Source: an uncultured Mediterraneibacter sp.
Lineage (GTDB): Bacteria > Bacillota > Clostridia > Lachnospirales > Lachnospiraceae
Length of the DNA stretch: 64,000 bases
NCBI RefSeq assembly: GCF_934309415.1
Contig: NZ_CAKRDI010000005.1
Span: 62,001 to 126,000 of the forward strand
Direction of reading: 5' to 3'
Part shown: positions 1 through 7,987 of the stretch, one piece after another
How the letters are laid out: each line of letters begins with the position of its first letter
Position numbering within the stretch: the first letter of the stretch is position 1
Notes under the pieces: model-generated
The model's input: the letters and a program-made list of their open reading frames with translations, nothing else
Told to the model about the DNA's origin: nothing
The model's database searches: none
Made by a program: the position numbers and the translations under genes

Positions 1-374
1 TCCATCTGGAACGGCACTACCATGGCAAACAGACAGAGTACATAAAGAAGTTTTGTAAATTTTGTCTTTACTCTGCAAATATACCATGCACACATTGAAC
101 AGCAGAGAATAATCACTGCTACAGAAAATATTGTGATAAATAAACTCCATCCAAATGCTTCAATCAGATTTGTCTGTTTGATACCACGTACATAGTTTTC
201 GATTCCCACAAACATCTTCTCTGTCGGGATCTTGAATGGATATTTACTGATATATACCTTTTTCTTAAAGGAGTTGATAAATACAAGCACGATTGGATAC
301 AGATACAATACACTGAGCACTGCAAAAATCGCTGTCAGGATTGCTCCGTGCTTTACTGGACGTTTTTTCTCCAT
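1..374 (-). CDS. Carbohydrate ABC transporter permease, MalG/UgpE-like (partial, C-terminal part outside window)
   Basis: Inner-membrane permease of a sugar ABC importer, pairing with the MalF-like permease upstream. The minus-strand reading frame from ATG 374 is open to the window edge. It begins MEKKRPVKHGAILTAIFAVL, has a first membrane helix, an extracellular stretch (YPFKIPTEKMFVGIENYVRG) typical of this family, a second helix, and reaches VPFQM, the conserved VPxQ region of MalG-type permeases. Its ATG overlaps the stop of the preceding permease by one base (TAATG), so the two are translationally coupled. About 125 residues are visible of a usual 270-280; the EAA loop that contacts the ATPase lies outside the window. 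Family assignment is secure; the sugar is not known. Confidence 0.9.
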   Translation of the reverse strand, partial: MEKKRPVKHGAILTAIFAVLSVLYLYPIVLVFINSFKKKVYISKYPFKIPTEKMFVGIENYVRGIKQTNLIEAFGWSLFITIFSVAVIILCCSMCAWYICRVKTKFTKLLYVLCLFAMVVPFQM

Positions 375-1216
375 TACTGCTGTACCTCCTTTGATGTAGT
401 AAGTTTATTCTGAGCCATTGCAATCACTCCGACAAGGATGAAGAAAAGGACTGCTTTCGCCTGTCCTACACCTTCCCATCCGGTTCTTCCGTAGAATGTG
501 TTATAAATATTCAATGCAAGCATCTCAGACATCTTGTCCGGACCACCGTTGGTCAGCGCCAGGTTCTGATCAAATAACTTGAATCCATTTGTCAGTGTCA
601 GGAACGTACAGATTGTGATCGATGGCATTACCATTGGAATTGTCACATATCTTAAAAGCTGTACTTTGTTCGCCCCGTCAATCTTGGCCGCCTCGATCAG
701 TTCTCCCGGAATGTTCTGAATTCCGGAAATATAAATGATCATCATATAACCAATCTGCTGCCAGCACATCAAGATCACCAGTCCCCAGAATCCATAGACT
801 TCTGAATAAGTCAGTGTCTTCTGAAAATAAGCAAGGATACCATTCAGAAGCAGCTGCCATACATATCCAAGTACGATTCCACCAATCAGGTTTGGCATAA
901 AGAACACAGTACGGAACAGATTGGTTCCTTTAAATCCTTTGGTCAGAAGCATTGCTACTGTAAATGCAAGTATATTGATCACAAGTACTGTAACAATCGT
1001 AAATGCTGCTGTATACCAGAGAGAATGAAAAAATTCACCGTCTCCGAAGATCTTCATATAATTTTTTAATCCAATAAATTTTGCATCCGTTACCGTCGTG
1101 AATTTACAAAATGAAAGATAAATTCCCAGCGCAAATGGTGCCAGAAATCCAATTGTAAATGCAACGAGAGTCGGAAGTACAAAAATCGGGAAATATCTTT
1201 TTATTGCTTTTTCCAT
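374..1216 (-). CDS. Carbohydrate ABC transporter permease, MalF/UgpA-like
   Basis: Integral-membrane permease (280 aa) of a CUT1-type sugar importer. About six hydrophobic segments are visible. The cytoplasmic EAA loop reads EAAKIDGANKVQLLRYVTIPM (residues about 178-198), the site that docks on the MsmK/MalK-type ATPase. No ATPase gene is in the window; such systems often share one encoded elsewhere. A GGAG lies nine bases before the ATG. The gene follows the binding-protein gene by about 210 bases and overlaps the next permease by one base. The long gap with a hairpin repeat upstream suggests lower expression than the binding protein. Confidence 0.93.
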   Translation of the reverse strand: MEKAIKRYFPIFVLPTLVAFTIGFLAPFALGIYLSFCKFTTVTDAKFIGLKNYMKIFGDGEFFHSLWYTAAFTIVTVLVINILAFTVAMLLTKGFKGTNLFRTVFFMPNLIGGIVLGYVWQLLLNGILAYFQKTLTYSEVYGFWGLVILMCWQQIGYMMIIYISGIQNIPGELIEAAKIDGANKVQLLRYVTIPMVMPSITICTFLTLTNGFKLFDQNLALTNGGPDKMSEMLALNIYNTFYGRTGWEGVGQAKAVLFFILVGVIAMAQNKLTTSKEVQQ

Positions 1217-1253
1217 CTTTTACTTCTCCTATACATCTGAACTACAGCTTTTT

Positions 1254-1345
1254 ATTACAATTGACAGACTCTCTGTCAACAGTAATACATCCCGCCATTT
1301 AAAACCGCCTGTGGCGATGGCGAGATGCATTTAGATTAAACTGTA
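1254..1345. repeat. Palindromic repeat (family 2) between binding protein and permease genes
   Basis: A stem-loop, TTGACAG/CTGTCAA (1261-1267 and 1273-1279) extended by ATTAC/GTAAT, is followed by a second nested hairpin. In that one CGCCAT (1293) pairs with ATGGCG (1317) and CGCC pairs with GGCG inside. The same two-hairpin order occurs at 6303-6445, and a decayed copy of the second hairpin lies at about 1393-1420. It sits in the 209-base gap of the sugar ABC operon, where stem-loops often give partial termination or protect the upstream mRNA. The role is inferred. Confidence 0.65.
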
Positions 1346-1425
1346 TATCCGTTCCTACTTCTCAGACGCTCTGTAGCCAGCAAGTCATTCCTTACTATTT
1401 AAAATTGCCTTTGACGATGCGTTTC

Positions 1426-2775
1426 TTATTCGTTGGCTGCCTGATACTCTGTTGCCCATCCGTCTACGAATGCTGTCTTCACATCATCCCAGGAACCTGT
1501 TCCCTGAGCGTATTTCAGAAGTGCTCCGCCTACGCCATTCTTCCAGTTCTCAGAAGGCATTGTTGTAAAGTTCCAGCTTACTGCTGTTTTTCCTGCTTCC
1601 TGATACTCTACATTTGCTTTTACAAGCGGGTTATCCGGAAGATAATCAGAGAATGTTGTAAATGGTGTTACAAATCCCATTTCCTGAGACAGCATCTCAC
1701 GTCCTTCATCGCTCTCAACAACCCATTTCATGAAATCGAGTGTTGCCTGAATGTCTTCTTCGGATGCTTTCTTATTTACACACCAGTAGTTCTCAGATCC
1801 TGTACAAAGTCCCTGATCTTCTTCTCCGTCTACTCCAATGTAGATTGGAAGCATTCCCATGTCTTCATCTGCTACTTCATTGTCTTTGATATCGTTGTAT
1901 GCCCATGTTCCATTCTGATAGAAGACTGCCTCTCCAAGTGCAAACTCAGAAGTTGCATCCTCTCCGGTCTTTGAGGAGATCATGGATGGTTCACATGTAG
2001 AATTATTCAGATACAGATCCCAGATCTGTTTGTAATTGTCAAGGTATGTTCCTTTGATCGCATCTGTAGATGTAATTCCATCTGCTTTGTATTCATAGTA
2101 AATTGGAAGGTTTGCAAGGTGTGTTTTGAATCTCCAATCTGAAGAAGAATCCATACCTGCGGATGTAAATGCACCTTCTACTCCAAGATCATCTTTGTGT
2201 GCCTGAATCTCTTCTGCAACTGTCTTCAGTGCTTCAAAGTTGTTCAGATCATCGATGGATTTTACAGATGCATCCGGTAATTCAAAATACTTGTTCAGTA
2301 ACGCTTTGTTGTAGATCAGTCCATAAGTCTCGATTACATATGCAATTCCGTCTACTGCATCTCCATCTTTTAATACATAATCATCAGATGAAACATCTTT
2401 ATAGACATCACTGCCTGAAAGATCATAGCAGTAATCTTTCCATGTAGCTAGTCCTACCGGTCCGTTTACCTGGAACAGTGTCGGAGCCTCATCTTTTGCC
2501 ATCTCAGATTTCAGCTGTGACTCATAAGTACCGGATGCTGCTGTCTGAACATCTACCTGCACACCTGTCTGATCTGTGTATTCCTGTGCCAGTTCTACCC
2601 ACTGGTCTGCCTGTTCTGGTTTGAAATTCAGGTAATATACCTTTCCTGTTGCAGCTTTTGTGTCTCCACTGTTGTCACTGCCGGAATCTCCTGAGCCTGA
2701 GCTTCCACAACCTGCCATCATACTGCCTGCCATCGCTGCTACAAGGATCATTGCAAGAATTTTTTTCTTTTTCAT
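1426..2775 (-). CDS. Sugar-binding lipoprotein of ABC importer (SBP_bac_1 family)
   Basis: Extracellular substrate-binding lipoprotein (449 aa), first gene of the importer operon. It has a lysine-rich n-region, a hydrophobic core and a lipobox ending MMAGC (lipidated Cys 23), followed by a Gly/Ser/Asp-rich linker. The mature part has the SBP_bac_1 pattern of MalE/UgpB-like proteins, including GEAVFYQNGTWAYNDIK (about residue 280), a conserved ligand-cleft region, and the C-terminal LDFMKWVVESDEGREML. It lies 209 bases upstream of two cognate permeases. Substrate cannot be read from sequence; an oligosaccharide is likely. A paired upstream motif (2877-2938) suggests an activator site. Confidence 0.93.
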   Translation of the reverse strand: MKKKKILAMILVAAMAGSMMAGCGSSGSGDSGSDNSGDTKAATGKVYYLNFKPEQADQWVELAQEYTDQTGVQVDVQTAASGTYESQLKSEMAKDEAPTLFQVNGPVGLATWKDYCYDLSGSDVYKDVSSDDYVLKDGDAVDGIAYVIETYGLIYNKALLNKYFELPDASVKSIDDLNNFEALKTVAEEIQAHKDDLGVEGAFTSAGMDSSSDWRFKTHLANLPIYYEYKADGITSTDAIKGTYLDNYKQIWDLYLNNSTCEPSMISSKTGEDATSEFALGEAVFYQNGTWAYNDIKDNEVADEDMGMLPIYIGVDGEEDQGLCTGSENYWCVNKKASEEDIQATLDFMKWVVESDEGREMLSQEMGFVTPFTTFSDYLPDNPLVKANVEYQEAGKTAVSWNFTTMPSENWKNGVGGALLKYAQGTGSWDDVKTAFVDGWATEYQAANE

Positions 2776-2829
2776 AAATCAGTTCCTCCTTTTTCCGATT
2801 CACTTTTTCTTGTTTTTCTTGTTGATGTT

Positions 2830-2835
2830 ATTATA
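2830..2835 (-). promoter_or_regulatory. Probable -10 element of the sugar ABC operon
   Basis: A perfect TATAAT lies on the minus strand, about 55 bases before the binding-protein start. No good -35 hexamer is found 16-18 bases upstream. This fits an activator-dependent promoter, with the inverted repeat at 2877-2918 further upstream. Confidence 0.45.
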
Positions 2836-2876
2836 GGAAAATCTGTGGATTTGAGATATAATAAAAATCTCGGAAA

Positions 2877-2938
2877 CATTGTACTTTTCTATGATTCTGA
2901 CTATAAAAAAGTACAATGCCTGAAATAACTTTACAATG
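2877..2938. promoter_or_regulatory. Inverted repeat, probable regulator-binding site
   Basis: CATTGTACTTTT (2877-2888) and AAAAGTACAATG (2907-2918) form a perfect 12-bp inverted repeat with an 18-base spacer. TACAATG recurs at 2932-2938, exactly 20 bases after the copy at 2912. The site lies upstream of the weak -35 position of the sugar ABC operon. Half-sites two helical turns apart are usual for AraC-type activators. The regulator is not in the window. Confidence 0.5.
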
Positions 2939-3041
2939 ACACAGATAAATCTACATACACCACTGAAAATTAAGCTGTTATTCTCTTAAATATAAAAAAC
3001 AGCTGTACATGATTTCAAAATCTACAGAAACGGAGATTATT

Positions 3042-3935
3042 ATGGAACGAACCATAGAATATAGAATCAACTCAGATGCAGACGGACTGCGTGTAGAACA
3101 GTATTTAAGACATAAAGGATATTCTTATCAGAATCTGACTCAGTTAAAAAAGATGCCGGAAAGTATTCTGATCAACGGAATCTGGTCTTATATGCGTTCT
3201 TCTCTTGCCAAAGGAGATCTGCTGACCGTACACATTCAGGAAAACGAATCTTCTGAACATATTCCACCGGTAAAACTTCCTTTAAATATTATTTATGAAG
3301 ATGAGGATCTGATCGTAGTCAATAAACCAGCCGGAATGCCCATTCATCCTTCTCTGAATAATTATGAGAATTCTCTGGCAAATGCGCTGATGTACTACTA
3401 TCAGGAACAGGAGAAACCCTTTATTTTCCGCTGCACAAACCGTCTGGACCGGGATACCTCCGGTCTGACCGTCATTGCAAAGCATCTGGTCAGCTCCAGC
3501 ATTCTCTCTTCCATGGGAGTAAGACATGAAATCTGCAGAGAATATCTGGCAATCGTCCGTGGCAGTGTCACACCGTCATCCGGCACGATCGATGCACCGC
3601 TTGCCCGGGCAGGCAGTTCCATGGTAGAGCGAAAAGTAGACTACGAACATGGCGAACGTGCTGTTACTCATTATAAAGTTGTGGATGAAAAAAACGGGCA
3701 CAGCCTTGTCTCACTCATCCTTGAGACCGGCCGCACCCATCAGATCCGTGTACATATGCAATCCATCGGCTTCCCGTTAGTCGGGGACTACCTGTACAAT
3801 CCGGATATGGAATCTATTCATCGTCAGGCACTGCATTCCTGGAAGCTGTCATTCATCCATCCAATTACAGGAAAGCAGATGCATTTTGAAGCACCGCTTC
3901 CTGAGGATATGGCATGTGTTCTGAATCCTAAGTAA
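3042..3935 (+). CDS. RluD-family RNA pseudouridine synthase
   Basis: Converts specific uridines of rRNA to pseudouridine (297 aa). An N-terminal S4-like region (residues about 14-66) is followed by the catalytic domain. NKPAGMPIHPS (94-104) and NRLDRDTSG (133-141) are the RluA-family motifs, with the catalytic aspartate at 136; RTHQIRVHM and GDYLYN follow. I chose ATG 3042 because GGAG stands six bases before it; an in-frame ATG at 3009 has no ribosome site. The motif has Asn where many family members have His (HRLDxxTSG). It is monocistronic, divergent from the sugar operon. The target uridine cannot be assigned. Confidence 0.92.
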   Translation: MERTIEYRINSDADGLRVEQYLRHKGYSYQNLTQLKKMPESILINGIWSYMRSSLAKGDLLTVHIQENESSEHIPPVKLPLNIIYEDEDLIVVNKPAGMPIHPSLNNYENSLANALMYYYQEQEKPFIFRCTNRLDRDTSGLTVIAKHLVSSSILSSMGVRHEICREYLAIVRGSVTPSSGTIDAPLARAGSSMVERKVDYEHGERAVTHYKVVDEKNGHSLVSLILETGRTHQIRVHMQSIGFPLVGDYLYNPDMESIHRQALHSWKLSFIHPITGKQMHFEAPLPEDMACVLNPK

Positions 3936-3963
3936 TTCATCGGGTTATTCATTTTTTCATACT

Positions 3964-4009
3964 TAGAGTGCATCTGAGAAATGCTTTCTATCAGATATGG
4001 GGTATGCCA
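3964..4009. repeat. Left-end fragment of the MITE-like repeat (family 1)
   Basis: TAGAGTGCATCTGAGAAATG and the following CTTTCTATCAGATATG match the left end of the full copies at 5970 and 15619. Homology stops after about 45 bases, where a separate hairpin begins. It lies directly downstream of the pseudouridine synthase gene. Confidence 0.6.
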
Positions 4010-4026
4010 ATTCAAGCCCCAATTAA

Positions 4027-4066
4027 CATCTCCGTGTTAATCAATCCACCAATTAACACGGAGATG
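4027..4066. terminator. Strong hairpin between converging genes
   Basis: CATCTCCGTGTTAAT (4027-4041) pairs perfectly with ATTAACACGGAGATG (4052-4066), a 15-bp stem with a 10-base loop. It lies between the plus-strand pseudouridine synthase and the minus-strand ABC permease. There is no clear T-run on either side, so it could be a weak bidirectional terminator or an mRNA-end hairpin. Confidence 0.45.
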
Positions 4067-4088
4067 CATTATCCACAGTTTTTATCTG

Positions 4089-4844
4089 TTATACACTCAG
4101 TTTTTTATCTGCCAGCCATCCACAGATTCCGAACAGACCCAGGCAGCTCAAAATGTAATATATGATACTCCACAGATCATAAAAGCAGTCACCATTTATA
4201 TACAGTGAAATATAGTTTGAACTAAATCCATAAATTCTTTCAACTATAAATACAATAATAAAGAAAAGAACCACGGATAAAAATCCTGCTGCCTTTGAAT
4301 TCAACAGTACTGTTCTGGAAAGAATCACTGCAAGAAATCCTGCCATAATAATCATAGTCCAGCCTACAAAACATAGCAGTAAAATCCAGCTGATCGTAGC
4401 TATGGCCTGTGGGCTCTGGAGGATATTCTCTGCAAGGTCCTGAATCAATGGAATGATTGCTTCCATCTGTCCCGCATACTGTACTGTTCCAAGAAGGCAC
4501 AACAGTCCTACAATGGAATATGCTGCAAATGCAAAGAACATCTGCAGAACCTCCGCAATCCATTTCGCTCCAAGGATTTCCCATACAGATTTCGGAATCA
4601 TCCAGAGCATATAACTCTGCTTTGTTTTCAGATCCCGGTTCAGGATCACAATACTTTCAATTCCCATATAAAACAGTACGAGCGGTGCTCCCAGCACTAA
4701 AAACGCCAGACTGGTTCCCAGCATCCATCCTTTTTCAAAAAATATTCCTGCTCCATACAAAAGTATTCCTATCACCAGCGTAATTCCCATTTGCATTCTG
4801 GTCGTATGCTGCTTTTTCCATTCATATTTTAATAATTTTCCCAT
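4089..4844 (-). CDS. ABC-2-type transporter permease (YtrC/D-like)
   Basis: Membrane subunit (251 aa) of the GntR-controlled ABC transporter encoded just upstream. About six hydrophobic segments are seen (around residues 20-40, 45-70, 105-130, 150-180, 190-205 and 225-245). There is no extracellular domain and no ATP-binding motif. I start it at ATG 4844 (MGKLLKYEWKKQ), because GGAGGAG lies seven to eight bases before this codon; upstream in-frame ATGs at 4865 and 4859 lie within or before that ribosome site. It follows the ATPase by 52 bases. In YtrA-type operons such pairs respond to cell-envelope stress or antibiotics; the substrate here is unknown. Confidence 0.8.
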   Translation of the reverse strand: MGKLLKYEWKKQHTTRMQMGITLVIGILLYGAGIFFEKGWMLGTSLAFLVLGAPLVLFYMGIESIVILNRDLKTKQSYMLWMIPKSVWEILGAKWIAEVLQMFFAFAAYSIVGLLCLLGTVQYAGQMEAIIPLIQDLAENILQSPQAIATISWILLLCFVGWTMIIMAGFLAVILSRTVLLNSKAAGFLSVVLFFIIVFIVERIYGFSSNYISLYINGDCFYDLWSIIYYILSCLGLFGICGWLADKKLSV

Positions 4845-4896
4845 TTCCTGCTCCTCCATTTTCAATCGTCTTAAAGCTGTTTGAAAAATCTTTCTT

Positions 4897-5580
4897 CTAC
4901 ATAAGCTGCATATAAATATCTGCCAGTGATCTTCCGCTGCTCATTCTTTCTTTTTCCAGATTGATCACATCGATCAGCTTTCCGCCTTTGATGAACAATG
5001 CATCTTCCACAAAGCTTTCAATCTCTTCGATTAGATGTGTAGACATCACAATGGTTTTTTCTTCATCTGCTTCTTCCAGAATCAGTGAGATGATCTCTTC
5101 TCTTGCCTTGTAGTCGATTCCATTCAGTGGTTCATCCAGCATACACAATTCTGCATTTCTTGCCAGTGTCGCAGCAATTTTCAGCTTTGCACTCATACCA
5201 CTGGATAGCTCCCGGACTTTCATGTCCTTTGAAAGGCCGATTTTTCCAATGGTCTCTTCAAAACGAGTCACGTCAAAATCTTTGAAAAAATCACGATAAT
5301 ACTCTTCTACATCTTTAATATTCATATAGTTGTAATAGAATGGTTCTGTTGCCATATATGCAATTTTCTCTTTATCTGCATAACAAAGCGGATGTCCTTC
5401 AAAAAGAATCTTGCCGGATGTAGGCTTCGACAGTCCTGCGATCATCTTCATCCAGGTTGTCTTGCCACTTCCGTTCTCTCCCAGCAATCCGTAGATCTTT
5501 CCTTTCTCCAGTGTAACTGTCAGATCCGATATCGCTGTCTTTGTTCCAAACTTTTTGGTAATTCCTCTACACTCAAGCAT
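4897..5580 (-). CDS. ABC transporter ATP-binding protein (YtrB-like)
   Basis: Cytoplasmic ATPase (227 aa) of a two-component ABC-2 exporter. Walker A is GENGSGKTT (residues 34-42), the signature is LSSGM (family consensus LSGGQ, a normal deviation in this subgroup), Walker B is CMLDEPLNG, and a switch histidine lies in MSTHLIEE. The ATG overlaps the stop of the GntR gene by one base (TAATG), showing coupling. Together with the regulator and the permease it makes the classic ytrA-ytrB-permease order. Confidence 0.93.
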   Translation of the reverse strand: MLECRGITKKFGTKTAISDLTVTLEKGKIYGLLGENGSGKTTWMKMIAGLSKPTSGKILFEGHPLCYADKEKIAYMATEPFYYNYMNIKDVEEYYRDFFKDFDVTRFEETIGKIGLSKDMKVRELSSGMSAKLKIAATLARNAELCMLDEPLNGIDYKAREEIISLILEEADEEKTIVMSTHLIEEIESFVEDALFIKGGKLIDVINLEKERMSSGRSLADIYMQLM

Positions 5581-5942
5581 TATCTCGTCTCCTCCTTATA
5601 ATCCGCAATCTGATCAATAATGTCACCTTTTCCAAATCCCAGATCCTGCATCTCTTTCATAAAATTACGAAGCAGTTCTTCCGCCATCTCTTCTTTCATT
5701 TCCTGAAACATCTTCTCATCCTCCGATACAAATGTACCAATTCCACGTTTTGTGTAACAGTATCCCAACATCTCCATCTCCCGGTAGATTCGCGCCGCAG
5801 TATTCTGATTTACTTTAAACAGAACTGCAAGTTCCCTGTTTGACGGCATCTTGCTTCCCGGCTTTAACTCGCCCTGTATGATCATCTTCTTTAACTCTCT
5901 GATTACCTGAAGATAGATTGGACTTCCATTGTTATATTCCAT
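5580..5942 (-). CDS. GntR-family transcriptional regulator, YtrA subfamily
   Basis: DNA-binding repressor (120 aa). The N-terminal winged helix-turn-helix covers residues about 5-75, with GELKPGSKMPSNRELAVLFKVNQNTAARIYREM and a wing ending RGIGTFVS. A short helical tail (about 45 aa) replaces the large effector domain, which defines the YtrA group. First gene of the operon with the ATPase and permease. A palindrome overlapping the -10 of its promoter (6135-6154) is the obvious autoregulatory operator. The 5' leader is about 200 bases and contains a complete copy of the MITE-like repeat. Confidence 0.93.
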   Translation of the reverse strand: MEYNNGSPIYLQVIRELKKMIIQGELKPGSKMPSNRELAVLFKVNQNTAARIYREMEMLGYCYTKRGIGTFVSEDEKMFQEMKEEMAEELLRNFMKEMQDLGFGKGDIIDQIADYKEETR

Positions 5943-5969
5943 ATCAACCCTCCATTTTTATTTCTGTAT

Positions 5970-6134
5970 TAGAATGTGCCTTAAAAATACGTTCTGTAAG
6001 ATGTGTGTCACAATTTGCAGGAGATTTTTGACCGAATGAGGGCAGCGCAGTGGGCTACGTCAACCGAATAAAGGCGAAATCTACCGTAAAGCGTGGCATA
6101 CAGATTGCATAAATGATTTTTCAGATGCATTCTA
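5970..6134. repeat. Full-length MITE-like element, copy A (165 bp)
   Basis: The ends are TAGAATGTGCCTTAAAAAT and its imperfect inverse ATTTTTCAGATGCATTCTA. The interior (about 6020-6090) matches copies at 10523 and 15619, with its own palindromic parts. No reading frame is conserved, so it is non-coding. It lies wholly in the transcribed leader of the GntR gene, its right end touching the operator. The transcript would fold this region into a long hairpin. Confidence 0.8.
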
Positions 6135-6176
6135 GTACTATAGTTAGATAGTACACTAGTTTTATAAGTATGTCAA
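6135..6176 (-). promoter_or_regulatory. Promoter and GntR/YtrA operator of the ytr-like operon
   Basis: Minus strand: -35 TTGACA (6176-6171), a 17-base spacer, -10 TACTAT (6153-6148). GTACTAT (6135-6141) and ATAGTAC (6148-6154) form a perfect inverted repeat with a six-base spacer, the layout of YtrA-type operators, and it covers the -10. Binding there would block RNA polymerase. Confidence 0.85.
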
Positions 6177-6223
6177 CACCATCTCATTATTTTTATGGAG
6201 TATATTTAAAAATTTAAATCAAA

Positions 6224-6277
6224 AAACACCCAGAATCTCTGATATATCTCTCTAATATATCAAATTTCTGAGTGTTT
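6224..6277 (-). terminator. Rho-independent terminator of the MacB-like ABC operon
   Basis: On the minus strand AAACACTCAGAAA pairs with TTCTGGGTGTTT, with an inner GATATA/TATATC stem, followed by TTTTTTGATTT. It lies about 290 bases beyond the permease stop codon, after the family-2 repeat. Confidence 0.65.
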
Positions 6278-6302
6278 CTTATTATCTGAAGCTACTTATC
6301 TC

Positions 6303-6445
6303 GTTACTGTTCACAGGTAACCTGTAAACAGTAACGTATTTCGCCATTTAAAATCGCCTACGGCGATGGGCGAGATACATTCAGGCCAAAACTCGCATCC
6401 TCATATCTAATCAGCGGAGTGATTAGATATGGTGTGAACAGTAAC
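6303..6445. repeat. Palindromic element (family 2), longest copy
   Basis: It starts with hairpin GTTACTGTTCACAG/CTGTAAACAGTAAC (6303-6335). A nested CGCCAT...ATGGGCG hairpin follows at about 6342-6372, then CATATCTAATCA (6402-6413) pairing with TGATTAGATATG (6420-6431). It ends TGTGAACAGTAAC, the inverse of its own start. Shorter relatives lie at 1254, 36321 and 59365, with decayed ends near 12584 and 20530. It is non-coding. Together with copy A and the terminator it accounts for most of the 626-base gap 5943-6568. Confidence 0.7.
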
Positions 6446-6568
6446 CTTATCTCCATCTGTCATTCATGTCAATCACTATACTAATTGACATTCGAAAACT
6501 GCTGATTTACTGTGTAAATCGCTGCTTTTTCATCCATCAACTGAAATCAATTATAAGAACAGGATGTT

Positions 6569-7987
6569 CTATTCATTTCGAATCGCAGCCAGTGGGCTTA
6601 ATTTCATCGCTCTTACTGCCGGGAAGTAACCTGCCAGCATTCCTACCAGCACCGCAAATGCCATAGACAGCATCACAAGCCAGACCGGAATGTAGGAAAT
6701 ATTTCCTGAAAATCCCATACTGTCTCCGGAAACAAACATATTGATCACTCCGGAAATCAACGCGCTCAGAAGATTTCCCGCAACACCTCCAAGGAAACCG
6801 ATAAATCCGGCTTCGATCAGAAACAGCTGTCGGATATTCTTCAAACTGCATCCGATCACTTTCATAACTCCAATCTCTTTTGTTCGTTCATAAATAGACA
6901 TCATCATTGTATTGGCAATTCCAATGGCGGCTACAAGAAGTGATACCGCACCGATTCCGCCAAGTACTGCCTGTACCATGGCAAACTGTGACTTCATACT
7001 GTCAATCAGCTCTACATTAGTCGTTACATTATATCCAAGTGCACGGATCTCATTTGCCAGTTCATCTACATTTTCCATGTCATCAGCCTGAACATTTGCC
7101 TGCGTATATACAAACATTTTGTACGGTTTTCCACTTGCAGTCGTCGGCTGGCCCGGAATTGCTCTTCCACGGAACTCTTTCTGAAGATAAGATTTCAGAA
7201 CAGTCAGATCGCATAATACTGAATAGGAATCCGTATTGTAAGAATCCGTTCCGCCCGCAATCACACCACTGCCATGTACCACATATTTCTTCGCATTCCT
7301 CGACTGACTGGATGTTGTTCCACCGGAAGAATCTCCACCGGCATCTTTACTTCCGAAATCAGAACTGTCCTGACTGTTATAATATGTATCCGTATCCAGA
7401 ATCAGGAACATCTGATCATTCATCAGATCAATATCCGGATACTCGCCGGTATCCCAGTATCCCATCCCCGTACTCTTCTCGCTGAAATTCATCAGCACCT
7501 GGTTACCGAAAATCAACTCCAGCTGTCCGCTCTTTGGATCCGGCAATGTTCCACCCGGCTCCAGCTTCAGATTTCTTCGTTCCAGCGCTTCCTGCGTCAT
7601 ACCATAAAGATCAATATAACCTTCGTATTTCCCTTTCAGAACAATTGCACTGATATTCAACACCGGATCTGCGCTTTTCACATGATCCAGTTGTTTCAGA
7701 CTCTTGATCGTATCATCTGTAATATACTTTGATGCTTCCTGATTCTCTGAATCTGACGAGAAGGAATAAGAACCACCTCCAGAATCTTTTCCGGTCACTG
7801 TCAGGCTGGTCGTTCCTCCACTCTGTGCTACTTCTTCATACATAGACTGCTGAAGTCCCAGTCCAAGAGAAATCATGACTACAATCGAAGCTGTACCAAT
7901 AATTACGCCAAGTACGGTAAGAAACGTCCTTAATTTTCTCCGCTTCAGACTACTTAAGCTCATCCTCAGAAGATCGCTCCACCTCAT
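6569..7987 (-). CDS. MacB/FtsX-type ABC transporter permease
   Basis: Membrane subunit (472 aa) of a MacB-like exporter. One N-terminal helix (about residues 20-45) is followed by a large extracellular MacB_PCD-like domain with Ser/Gly-rich insertions. A C-terminal FtsX domain has three helices (about 340-470), containing ANTMMMSIYERTKEIGVMKVIG, the typical cytoplasmic loop. I use ATG 7987, which has GAGGAGG about nine bases upstream; the frame also offers TTG at 7990. It overlaps the end of the upstream gene by 38 bases, so the three genes form one operon. The substrate is unknown; relatives export peptides or act in envelope-stress systems. Confidence 0.92.
   Translation of the reverse strand: MRWSDLLRMSLSSLKRRKLRTFLTVLGVIIGTASIVVMISLGLGLQQSMYEEVAQSGGTTSLTVTGKDSGGGSYSFSSDSENQEASKYITDDTIKSLKQLDHVKSADPVLNISAIVLKGKYEGYIDLYGMTQEALERRNLKLEPGGTLPDPKSGQLELIFGNQVLMNFSEKSTGMGYWDTGEYPDIDLMNDQMFLILDTDTYYNSQDSSDFGSKDAGGDSSGGTTSSQSRNAKKYVVHGSGVIAGGTDSYNTDSYSVLCDLTVLKSYLQKEFRGRAIPGQPTTASGKPYKMFVYTQANVQADDMENVDELANEIRALGYNVTTNVELIDSMKSQFAMVQAVLGGIGAVSLLVAAIGIANTMMMSIYERTKEIGVMKVIGCSLKNIRQLFLIEAGFIGFLGGVAGNLLSALISGVINMFVSGDSMGFSGNISYIPVWLVMLSMAFAVLVGMLAGYFPAVRAMKLSPLAAIRNE

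Noticed and set aside
1405..2447. Plus-strand open frames inside the sugar-binding protein
   Set aside because: Antisense shadows. The minus-strand protein has full domain support.
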